Origin: Polytrichum commune
Taxonomy: Eukaryota; Streptophyta; Polytrichopsida; Polytrichales; Polytrichaceae
Reading direction: 5' to 3'
Length of the DNA stretch: 60,000 nucleotides
Assembly (NCBI GenBank): GCA_950295325.1
Contig: OX485804.1
Location: 14,696,001 to 14,756,000, forward strand
Below the pieces are notes generated by a model, which was not told the DNA's origin, ran no database searches, and saw nothing but the letters and a program-made list of their open reading frames with translations. Shown here in pieces: positions 52,231-60,000 of the stretch; position 1 is the stretch's first letter; every line of letters begins with the position of its first letter. The position numbers were made by a program, and so were the translations under genes.

Positions 52231-53109
52231 TCAATCACCATCCGAGTCGCAAAGCTCGGAGTCATCTACCGATGCGTCGTCCGGTCCCTCTAGACATTCT
52301 AATGCCTTAGCAACCACTCCTGGCCCCACTTCCACTGCATCGCCCAATATGGGTGTCTTCGGTACGATATCGTCATGTAAAGCCGTCACTTGTAATCCGG
52401 GAAAATAAGAAGTCCTACCTAGTGCTATGCACTGTACTTCATCCGTTCTTTGTTGTTTGGAGAATACCCGAACCCCTCTCGGTTCCTTACGCAAAACAAC
52501 TTCCCATCCACTCTTCGCGACGTCAGGTGCAAAAAAAACTTGTTCGATATGGAGAGGAAAGGCAAATGATTGTGCTGAGTAAGGAATCAATCTGTCAAGT
52601 TTACAATGGTGAAACCATAGTCGTCGCGCTTCATCGTCGCCCCATCTCCCTTCATGTTTGCAACGACCCAATTGCAATAGAGGACCACCACCTCGAAGAA
52701 TCCATAGTCCACAGAGAGTATTTCCTCAACCCAACCCACATACTCCAACTCCGCTGCCTTTGGATTTGTGTCCTTCAGGCCCGAGCGACATAATTGTCGA
52801 AATGTTGCGGCCACCCCAGAGTCCATCGTTGTCAATTGCGCCTGTGCGCTTCGGACACGGATGTCGTTTCCAAACGCATACATGGATCGATACGACTTCG
52901 CTGCATCCGGTGGAGGTAACATCAAGGCCCTAACGTCTTCTTGTACCTCCACAGTCCCTTCTTCTATGGCGCGCACCACTGCTTTTGGAAACCAAATGTG
53001 GAAATCCTCGTCGCGCAACTCCGCTGGGTACATCACCCGCGCCTTCCGCTTCTTGCGCCTGTATTCGTGCCGCTCACATTCCCGCCGTGACATGTCATCC
53101 TCGTGTTTC
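52231..53109 (-). pseudogene. CACTA transposase C-terminal exon (DUF4216) with one frameshift
   Basis: After the acceptor TGCAG (53110) the exon restores the phase-2 donor of the previous exon. The first part is basic (a run of RRKKRK), then AKSYRSMYAFGNDIRVRSAQ, then the DUF4216 core YVGWVEEILSVDYGFFEVVV...CNWV...DDYGFTIVNL. That frame stops at 52587, but the next frame continues the domain at once (RLIPYSAQ, HIEQVFFAPD, GWEVVLRKEPRG) and ends at 52231. A one-base indel at about 52590-52600 explains this. The acidic tail is DSELCDSDGD. This breaks the C-terminus unless it is a sequencing error. Confidence 0.8.
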
Positions 53110-53401
53110 CTGCATTTTGGATACAATCCAATACATCATTACCCGTGACATGCTGAAATCACTAATGACAGTCATATTATGCATACAGCATTAGTCGTAC
53201 TGTGTCGCGATAACTACAACGAAATGCATATTTTACGACTACATTTTGTAATTGAACTCAGTCATATATCCCGAAATATGACTGAGTGCAGTCATGAATT
53301 TTGGTCATGTAAGATGAGTTTTGTTGTAGTTCGTATGGACTGGACTGTTGTTCTAAGAGAGGTGGTGCATTTAAGGTCCTTCCACTAGAATCAGAACTCA
53401 C
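53110..53401 (-). other. CACTA transposase intron with subterminal-type motifs and a small inverted repeat
   Basis: The donor is GTGAGT (53401) and the acceptor TGCAG (53110). The intron holds several AGTCATAT/ATATGACT strings. Positions 53212-53331 begin aactacaacgaaa and end ttttgttgtagtt, a ~13-bp inverted repeat resembling the element's own terminus. Confidence 0.6.
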
Positions 53402-54300
53402 CTCCTCCACTCTTCCAGTGATGCCGCATTGTTCACCACGAACTCATGTATCCATTGTCGAAGGTCGGATGGGAGATGACGCACCCGCCCGCCACCTTTG
53501 AGGATCTCATCATACATTGATGGGTCTTCTTTGTCATTCCACACTCTTCGAGTGGTGACTATATATTCTTGCATATACTCCATACAGAATCCCAATGCCT
53601 CTACTATGGCGTAGCCTTCAGCTATGCAACCCTCTGGTCGAGTACGGTTTCGGACATACCCTTTGAGAGTCTTCAGGTACCTCTCTATAGGGTACATCCA
53701 ACGTGTATGTACGGGTCCACAAATTTCCACTTCCTCCACGAGATGCATGACCAAATGGCTCATGATGTCAAAAAATGATGGCGGGAATTCTTTTTCCAAC
53801 ATGCATAGTGCTATGGCCGCTTCACACCTCATCTCATGTATTGTTGCGGGATCAATGGACTTAGCACACACCCTCCTGAATACACGGCTCAACATTATTA
53901 TTGATGTCCGCATTTCCTTTTCCATTGTGCAGCGCACACATAGTGCCAACACTTGCTGCATGAGGACATGGTAGTCATGGGATTTCAGGCCTTTCATTGT
54001 CCCATCCACGTTTACGCGCTTCTTCAACTGTCCCACATAGTGAGTGGGGGTTCGCAGTGCACGCACTTGCTCTACAAAGACTTCACGCTCTTCTTTCGTC
54101 ATAACGTAAGAGGAGCGAGGTAGAATCACGCTACCAGGTTTTGTTCTTGCTACGGGCCAAAGATGCGGGCGTATACCCGCCTCCTTCATGTCTAGACGAA
54201 CTCCAATTGTATCATTCTCTCCAAATATGGTTTTCATCACATTCTCAGCGATATTTTTCTCACAGTGCATAACATCCAGTGTGTGTCGAATTAGAAGATC
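53402..54300 (-). CDS. CACTA transposase middle exon (DUF4218)
   Basis: The frame begins DLLIRHTLDVMHCEKN, the hallmark that closes the Tnp2 domain, and continues through LKSHDYHVLMQQVLAL, a helix-rich region, then FFDIMSHLVMHLVEEVE, GPVHTRWMYPIERYLKTLKG and PEGCIAEGYAIVEALGF, all characteristic of DUF4218. Exon length is 899 nt, phase 0 in and phase 2 out. The exon is intact, with no stop or frameshift. It is joined to the upstream exon across a 176-bp intron, giving the canonical LPYWKDLLIRH junction. Confidence 0.9.
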
Positions 54301-54476
54301 CTGCACAGTGACTCCAGCCAGTGAGAAATTTGCCGGAGTGAATCACAATATCACTGCGTGCAATCATGTGACTGTACATGACTGCATCCACTCACATAAT
54401 ACTCATAAACAATATTACTATATGCAATCATGTGATTACGTCCAGTCACTTAATTCGGCTAATAATATACACGTAC
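54301..54476 (-). other. CACTA transposase intron
   Basis: It has a GTACGT donor after YWK and a GTGCAG acceptor. It is 176 bp with repeated catgtgact/agtcatgt-type strings, like the element's subterminal motifs. Confidence 0.75.
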
Positions 54477-56039
54477 TTTCCAGTATGGAAGGTCATATAG
54501 ACATGTCCTCCTCTTCACTCCATGATTGTGTACGGGGTCTGTCGTCTGCCCAGTTTGGTTTCTGTAGTGTTTTTTCGTCCACTCTTCTCGCTCGTTCGCA
54601 TATCGCAATTGCTCTCGACCACTCATCCTTCTTGGCGGTGGTCTCATCTCCGGTTGCCCATCAAAATTGGACCTCTGTCGTCTCCATTGGTGGGTCATTG
54701 GCAGTTGTCGTCTATGTCCAAGGTAAACATTCTTTTTCAACGCTTTGGAACGCCGTGTTGCCACGTTGGGGCCACACACGGGGCAAGCCCTATGTCCTTT
54801 TGTTACTTGCCCGGAAATCAAACCGTACGCCGGGAAGTCGTTCACCGTCCACAAAAGCAAGCCATGTAGCTTAAATGTTTTATCTTTGGAGTTTCCTTGC
54901 GATCCGTCCAAGCAGTCGATCCCTTTCCAAAGCTCTTGGAGCTCCTCAATCAAAGGTGCCATGTACACATCCACATTCCTGTCCTTCACACTCTCTTTTC
55001 CTGGTATGATTAGCGCAAGCATCATGAAGAAATTTTTGGTCACTAACCAAGGGGGGAGATTGTAGTTCAGCATGACCACGGGCCAAGTAGAGTGGCTGAG
55101 GCTTTGGTTCCTAAATGGATTTACGCCATCCAGTGCAAGGCCAAGCCTAACGTTCCGTTCATCTTCCGCAAACCACGCCCACCTATTATTTACGTGGTCC
55201 CAAGCCTTCGAGTCCACCACGGACCTCATCACCTTGTCCTTACTTTCCCTTCCTACATGCCACTTCATTAGCTCCGCGATCCGTGTGCAGCTGTACATCC
55301 TTCGCAAACGAGGAATCAGAGGAAAATGTCTCAAAACTTTGACTGGAATTGTACTGGAGTTCTCTACAAAGTGCGATTTGTGGCATGTTGGGCACTCCGT
55401 TGCATTCTCCAACTCTTTCCGAAACAAACAACATCCATCTCTACACGCATGTATTGAGTTGTAGGACAACCCCAACTTCATCAATAAGCCTTTCGCCTCG
55501 TTAAATGATTTCGGTAGTATGTTGTCCTTGGGTAAAATTGTCTCCTTCAACAACTTCAACAACTCATCCACAAAGTTGTTTGGTACGGCGAAGGTGGTGC
55601 AACACAATAGTATCAAGAGTGTCGATGTGAGACGGTTCGAGGGGCTTCCCTCATACAGTGGAGTTTCAACTTCGTTTAAGAGAATTTGGTGGTCTACCCC
55701 ACTGGGGTCCTCACTGTTCATGGTACTCCCTCTTGTTTCCATGGGATCATTCATTTCTTCCCTTTCCCCCTCGTTACCATCACTGTCCCTCGTTGTGAAA
55801 CCATCCTCCCCATCCTCCCCTTCATCGTCTTCAACCCATGCATCCCCGAGTCCCTCATGTATGGTGGCTTCGGTTTCGTATCCGTCATAATTGAGGCCAT
55901 CGTACTTGCCGAAGCACTCTGCCACCATACGTAGAACCTCAACTTCTCCATCATGTCCATCGTTTGTGTTAGGGTATGTCTGGCTTCTTTGCCCAGTCCG
56001 TGGTGCATGGGAGAACAAGTCAATCGGGTTGTACTCGTC
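54477..56039 (-). CDS. CACTA transposase, Tnp2 catalytic exon (Transposase_21)
   Basis: This is a 521-codon open exon. An acidic spacer of ~100 residues precedes the Tnp2 domain. The domain shows LLKLLKETILPKDNILPKSF, the GCCLFRKE...CPTC zinc-like pair, then AELMKWH, the catalytic-type DGVNPF (about 55130-55113), PPWL, and later GLLLWTVNDFPAYG and KGHRACPVCG. These are the ordered landmarks of plant CACTA TnpD-type transposases. The frame has no stops. It starts at the acceptor CTCTGCAG|GAC in phase 0 and ends at AAA|GTACGT. It acts in the nucleus on element ends if expressed. Its N-terminus probably comes from the exon at 57269-57466. Confidence 0.92.
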
Positions 56040-56568
56040 CTGCAGAGAGTGATAAATTTGTGCGCACGTTATATATTTTCGCTTTGGCAGAAACATATGA
56101 CAAGGACTCATAACAATGACAAACATAGACCACGGATTGTATATAACATGGACCTATTATATACAAATGTATGAAAACGACAAGGAGCAATCCCAAGTAG
56201 TGTTGTATCACAAGGACGAGTCATAAATTTGTGACTTCTGTGTTACATGGTTCTGTCATAAAATGCGCGCTGTATCTAACGAGGGGCAATCATGAAACGC
56301 CGAATATAACATGAACGTGTAACATGAGTGGGGGGGGGGTGTTCATCGATTATGAAGACAAGAGTGTGTCAGGTAAAAGAAATTTCATGCAACATACAAC
56401 GGAAAAACAATGGATGTAAAAAATTGGTCATGTTCCACGTACACATTTATACCGTGGTGTGGACATGTATACAAAATTTTGTCAAAACAAAACATGACTT
56501 GGTGTAGTCATGTTAGTGAACACATGGCACACTTTATTCATTCCTAATATGGACTAATGGGTGCCAGC
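56040..56568 (-). other. Spacer or intron between SET segment and Tnp2 exon
   Basis: It has stops in all minus frames, a poly-G run near 56331-56339, and catgactt/agtcatgt motifs at about 56505-56525. It has a good pyrimidine-rich acceptor at its left end. Confidence 0.5.
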
Positions 56569-57176
56569 CTACAATGCGGTGTGCGGGTTCAAAGAGTAGT
56601 ATGCATACAACTCTTCTCCGACCAAAATGTCCTTTGTGGCTAAGGTGATTACATACCCCCATTCATGTTTGTTCCAGGGTTTTGGCAACATGCGAAATTC
56701 CCACACCACATTTCCAATTCTTTGCGTCCTATGGAACTATTTATGAAGCCAGCGACATTCCCCTTCATTACATCTCCATCGATGTACAAGTCCGGCTCAA
56801 CTTGCATCGCATATGACTTCACTCGAGGTTGTGCCTTCTTCAAAGCTCTTTATTCTCCCAAGGTGTATTGTGGTCCTACGAATGGAAGCAGTTCCTCTCC
56901 CTCTTTGGCGGGTTGAAGTGCAAAGAGACCCCAACCCATGAATGGGAAGTTGGACACCCTTACTTCCCATTCTCTATTCCAGTATGAAAACTTTATAAGT
57001 TTTGGGATGGGCCCGTCACACCACTGTCCGTCATACACGTTTGACCCCCATGTCTGCAAGGCTTGTACTCTTGCAGACGTTGTGTTTGGCATTGACTGTG
57101 GAGGCGTTTCGTATCCTCCTAGAAACTTTCTCAGGGATGTCTTGCAAACAACTTTTACAATGGGTCTCCATTGGGC
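56569..57176 (-). pseudogene. SET-domain (lysine methyltransferase-like) segment inside the CACTA element
   Basis: Following the acceptor TTTTGTAG (57177), one frame reads ~108 codons to a TAA at 56852-56850, then continues in the same frame. SET landmarks in order: GWGLFA (56936), EGEELLPFVG, then the nonsense codon where Tyr is usual (GE-stop-RAL), SYAMQVEP, YIDGD, GNVAGFINSS (about 56762-56733), and after a shifted G5 run (56656-56660) ATKDILVGEELYAYYSLNP, ending at TAG 56569. GxG, FIN and GEEL...YY are the AdoMet-binding and catalytic landmarks. FINSS replaces the common FINHSC. With one nonsense and one frameshift the copy is not translatable as a whole. Same strand as, and nested within, the transposase gene. 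Confidence 0.8.
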
Positions 57177-57268
57177 CTACAAAATTCATGTACACAAGGA
57201 TGAAAACTCGCTCATAGCATGGCCACCCGCTTACGTTCATTCAAAAATCGTTTCATGGAATGACTCAC
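57177..57268 (-). other. 92-bp intron joining first exon and SET segment
   Basis: The donor G|GTGAGT (57269/57268) is a strong consensus, and the acceptor is ATTTTGTAG (57177). Both flanking exons are in phase 0 here. Confidence 0.55.
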
Positions 57269-57466
57269 CAAGATAGACGTTGTAAACACATGGTCCCTTT
57301 TTTTGCTGCAAAGATGCTTTCGGATTGTGGCTCGATCGAGGACTTTCCCTCCTGCACACTCCATGCATGGGCATGGGTACTTGGATAGCCGCATTGCGTC
57401 TGCTTGGACCTCTTCTTCTTGCCATAACTGTAGATGCTTCAAGCTTTCGACCTCCCCTCCTGCCAT
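57269..57466 (-). CDS. First exon with transposase-associated (Cys-rich) domain
   Basis: It starts at ATG 57466 (MAGGEVESLKHLQLWQEEEV) and continues with SKYPCPCMECAGGKVLDRAT and IRKHLCSKKRDH. The CPCxxC...HL pattern is that of the transposase-associated N-terminal domain of plant CACTA Tnp2 proteins. It ends in phase 0 at GTGAGT. Because both the SET segment (57176) and Tnp2 exon (56039) begin in phase 0, either splice keeps frame, so this may be a shared first exon. The domain is short relative to the family, and the usual following W..HG region is not seen. Confidence 0.65.
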
Positions 57467-57581
57467 CCTGTGATGTGCACGGCATACGGGGCGGGTCAAT
57501 TTGTGATATGGGGATACCTTACAAGGAGTGAGTGCTCACATGCGCGCAGTCACTTGAATATTTGGATACATACGAAAGGGT

Positions 57582-57727
57582 GGTCAAATAACCCAAGGCA
57601 GTCATATAACACACGGGAGTCATATAACACATGGCAGGCATATAACACATGGCTCTCATATAACACACATGAGTCATATAACACACGGGAGTCATATAAC
57701 ACATTGCAGTCATATAACACACATGAT
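57582..57727. repeat. 18-bp tandem repeat, eight copies, subterminal to the CACTA element
   Basis: The string catataac recurs at 57603, 57621, 57639, 57657, 57675, 57693 and 57711, exactly 18 bp apart, with a diverged caaataac at 57585. The unit consensus is roughly agtcatataacacacggg and contains the AGTCATAT motif of the other end. Confidence 0.92.
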
Positions 57728-58589
57728 GTCCCTAAGTTTACACGGAATTCAAGGAAATTCAAAAAGTTGAAGCTCACACTATATTGGGTTATGAAACTTA
57801 CGCCCATAACCAGATTTACCCTCTTTTCTTTTGAGCATTAAATTTAGGTATAAGTTTTCATAATCTCATTTAGATATTCTAAATTTGAGTACTTAACAAA
57901 TATTCCGATTCAACCCGAGCTGACTTTTCACCCTGTTTGCCTAATTTTAAGCGGCCCCTAAATATATCGTAATCGATTCGGCATGATTCATATACCCCAG
58001 TTATACGTAAGTGTGGTGAAGCCCATACTTTTTTTTTTCTAAAAGTAATTTCAACGGGGCCCGCCCGAAATCGAAAAAAACATTGCTCTTCCATTCTTGA
58101 AGGCCGCTTGACTACAAATCCCATATTGAGTGCACTTCACCTTCATTGTCTCAGCTCCAATATATATGTGCACTTCCACCTAGTAATTAAGGCATTAAAT
58201 GGGATTTCATAACGGAAGTGAAACCATCAACCGAGAATGTAATTATCTTGGAAGTCAAAAAATTAGAAAATCCTCATCAACATTGAGGTTATAATTTTTA
58301 TGTAATACCATTTGAAATAGTCTTCGTCATTCTTAAATGTCACTTAAATTTAGTGTGCTGATGTGGTTGGTATATTTTATAATATTTTAGATAATTCTGG
58401 CTACTTTCAAGAATATTCATACGCACTTAAGTATAAAATATACTTGATGGAACTAATTAATCAATTATTTTAATTACCGGGTTTAATTGGAGTTAATTCC
58501 ATTAATTTAAAGTTAGGGTTAATTAGGCTTACTGGATATAAAAATTGGGTACATGTAACTACTGAAATTCCATTTTTATGCGTCATGAT
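57728..58589. other. AT-rich flank with no supported gene
   Basis: No CACTA end was found in complementary orientation. Only short ORFs occur. Confidence 0.4.
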
Positions 58590-58955
58590 AATCTCTCTCT
58601 CTCTCTCCCCCCCTCCCTCCCTCCCTCCCTCCCTCCCCCTCTCACTCTCCCTCTCTCCCCCTCTGCCTCCCCCTCCCTCCCTCTCTCTCCCTCCTTCCCT
58701 CCCTCCCTCCCCCTCTCACTCTCCCTCTCTCCCCCTCTGCCTCCCTCTCTCCCCCTCTGCCTCCCTCTCTCTCCCTCTCCCTCTCTCCCCCTCTGCCTCC
58801 CTCCCTCTCCCTCTCCCTCCCCTCCCTCCCCTCCCTCCCCGCGCCTCTCCCTTCCTCGGACATCTGTCCAAGGTATCCCCGATTCTATCTCTCTCCCTCC
58901 CTCCCCCCCCGCCTCCCCTCCCTCCCCGCGCTCTCTCCCTTCTACCTCGGCCATC
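58590..58955. repeat. Polypyrimidine CTCC/CTCT microsatellite, ~365 bp
   Basis: Almost pure C/T on the plus strand, with ctccctcc, ctctctcc and ccctctgcctcc blocks repeated. Frames on both strands look like Pro/Ser/Leu or Arg/Glu/Gly ORFs by composition only. Confidence 0.95.
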
Positions 58956-59044
58956 TAACCTCATCACCGAAATCCTTCGCCACAACCTTCTACCAGATTC
59001 GATTGCGGCCGTACTTACCATTTGAAGGGTTCCGGTGCAGTGTT

Positions 59045-59250
59045 GGGTTCGGAGCATCAGGTAAGTGTAGGGTTCGGAGCATCAGAGCCATGTAGGGTTC
59101 GGTGCTGCTTGAAGGATTCGAAGAAGTTTTGGGTTCGGTGCTTGCAGGATTCGGTTAACTTTTTGGGTAATGTGCTTGAAGGATTGCCTACAATGAATGG
59201 TTCGGAGCATCAGAATAGTGTTGGGTTCGGTGTTGCTTGAAGGATTCGGT
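59045..59250. repeat. Imperfect short repeats of gggttcggagcatcag type
   Basis: gggttcgg occurs at 59045, 59070, 59095 and 59131, with variants (ggattcgg, tggttcgg) at about 59147, 59197, 59223 and 59243. The first spacings are 25 bp, then irregular. Confidence 0.7.
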
Positions 59251-59411
59251 GCCACAGCCAAGTAGTCTTGCATCAGATAAGTGTTGGGTCCCTATCTAAG
59301 TTGAAGGATTTGGTGCAGTGCTCACAAGGAGCATCAGACAAGTGCTACTCGGTGCTGTATCGGTTTGTGGGTGCCCCTGTGAGACTGCATGTCCGGTCTC
59401 TAGTTTCGGCC

Positions 59412-59531
59412 ACAGCTAAGTTCGGCTACTGCTACTTCCATCCTTTGCTCTGATCGGTGTGTGGATACTTCACAGCTAAGTTCGGCCACAGCTACTTCCA
59501 TCCTTTGCACTGATCGGTGTGTGGATACTTC
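59412..59531. repeat. 60-bp tandem duplication
   Basis: Units 59412-59471 and 59472-59531 both start acagctaagttcggc and end gtgtgtggatacttc, with about four differences. Confidence 0.9.
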
Positions 59532-60000
59532 GGTGGCTTTCAACTTTTTGGGTTGAGGGTACCCCCAATTCGGCCACTAAATCGCTCTCTTTTCGGCGAC
59601 TCTTGCTCTTCAAAATTGAGAGGGAGGGCTCTCCCTCTGACTACCCTTTTCTCTCACTCTCAAAGGTTGTGAACTCTCTCATCTCCAAGGCTAAGATTTT
59701 AGGTTAAATATTAATACTTCAAAAATCTCAAAACTTGTACTTTGAAAGACGACATGTAAATTGTGTAATGATCAATCCTAATTCGGACACTAAATCTGGT
59801 TTCGGAGTGGATTCCTCTAGATGGCTCATACTAATACCCCACACACACAAAGTAATACGAAGAGGAGAAAGGTGAGCTCACTTGAATTCGCAACTTCCGC
59901 GTCGTTCAGTTGTGGAGGTGCTGGTTGTTCGACACCTCCTCCGCTCACATGTAGCTTGAACAGCAGCAATGGGGACAACCTTATTGTCCTCAATTAACAC
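59532..60000. other. Right edge, possible 5' part of a plus-strand gene
   Basis: The CT-rich stretch 59580-59690 resembles a plant 5' leader. An ATG ORF at 59821-59997 (58 codons, with NTKRRKV near the start) is unrecognised and could be a first exon or chance. Confidence 0.2.

Larger units (their letters stand above)
51576..57727 (-). mobile_element. CACTA (En/Spm) transposon carrying a SET-domain module
   Basis: The 3' side of the gene ends at CACTACAACAGATTGGG (51576), a typical CACTA terminus, followed by subterminal AGTCATAT/ATATGACT motifs to about 51850. Genes run leftward: transposase-associated exon, SET segment, Tnp2, DUF4218, DUF4216. The far side has an 18-bp repeat array at 57582-57727, but no complementary ...TGTTGTAGTG end was found, so the right limit is approximate and may be truncated. 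The 3-bp target duplication cannot be checked without the second end. Confidence 0.85.

Noticed and set aside
57519-57722. Minus ORF of repeated Cys-Tyr-Met residues
   Set aside because: It is just the 18-bp tandem array read in frame (18 is a multiple of 3).
57582-57727. CRISPR-like array
   Set aside because: Units are contiguous with no unique spacers, and the window is eukaryotic.
57777-57800. cactatattgggttatg, resembling the left CACTA terminus
   Set aside because: It is in the same orientation as the left end, not inverted, and the match is gapped, so it cannot be the opposite terminus.
58351-58355. TAGTG as right CACTA end
   Set aside because: The preceding bases (aaattt) do not complement CACTACAACAG, and no subterminal motifs lie beside it.
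58578-59025. Pro/Ser-rich plus and Glu/Gly/Arg-rich minus ORFs
   Set aside because: They are produced by the CTCC microsatellite; there is no compositional change in any frame that would suggest coding.

Overview
The window looks like nuclear DNA of a land plant; the lineage cannot be fixed from sequence alone. The evidence is GT-AG introns, a CACTA (En/Spm) transposon with the plant-typical Tnp2, DUF4218 and DUF4216 domain set, a hAT element with 8-bp target duplications, several PIF/Harbinger-like MITEs with TAA duplications, and long AT-rich gene-poor stretches full of simple repeats.

Left part (1-14191, minus strand): one gene whose 3' end lies beyond position 1. Two short exons (14009-14191 and 12149-12530) lead into an exon open for 11.8 kb. 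That exon encodes an acidic Glu/Ala/Pro/Val repeat protein made of about 38 diverged copies of a ~100-residue unit, at least 4126 codons in all. Its composition recalls the PEVK segment of titin or neurofilament tails, but I recognise no family. Duplications of 39, 66, 162, 220 and 597 bp keep the frame.

Middle part (14.2-51.5 kb): no intact gene that I can support. It holds a three-copy ~500-bp MITE family (19866, 25299, 37857), other MITEs (17279, 34276, 35256), a complete-ended but internally deleted hAT element (33152-34257), LINE and chromovirus relics, two fold-back hairpins, and several tandem duplications, including a ~300-340-bp array at 46.2-48.7 kb.

Right part (51576 to about 57.7 kb, minus strand): a CACTA element with the terminus CACTACAACA at 51576. 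It encodes a transposase-associated first exon, a SET-domain (lysine methyltransferase-like) segment, then Tnp2, DUF4218 and DUF4216 exons. Splice phases let the first exon join either the SET segment or Tnp2 in frame. The SET segment has one nonsense codon and one frameshift, and the DUF4216 exon has one frameshift, so this copy is probably not fully functional. A CACTA transposon carrying a SET methyltransferase module is the most interesting observation here. The last 2 kb hold a CTCC-type microsatellite and short imperfect repeats.
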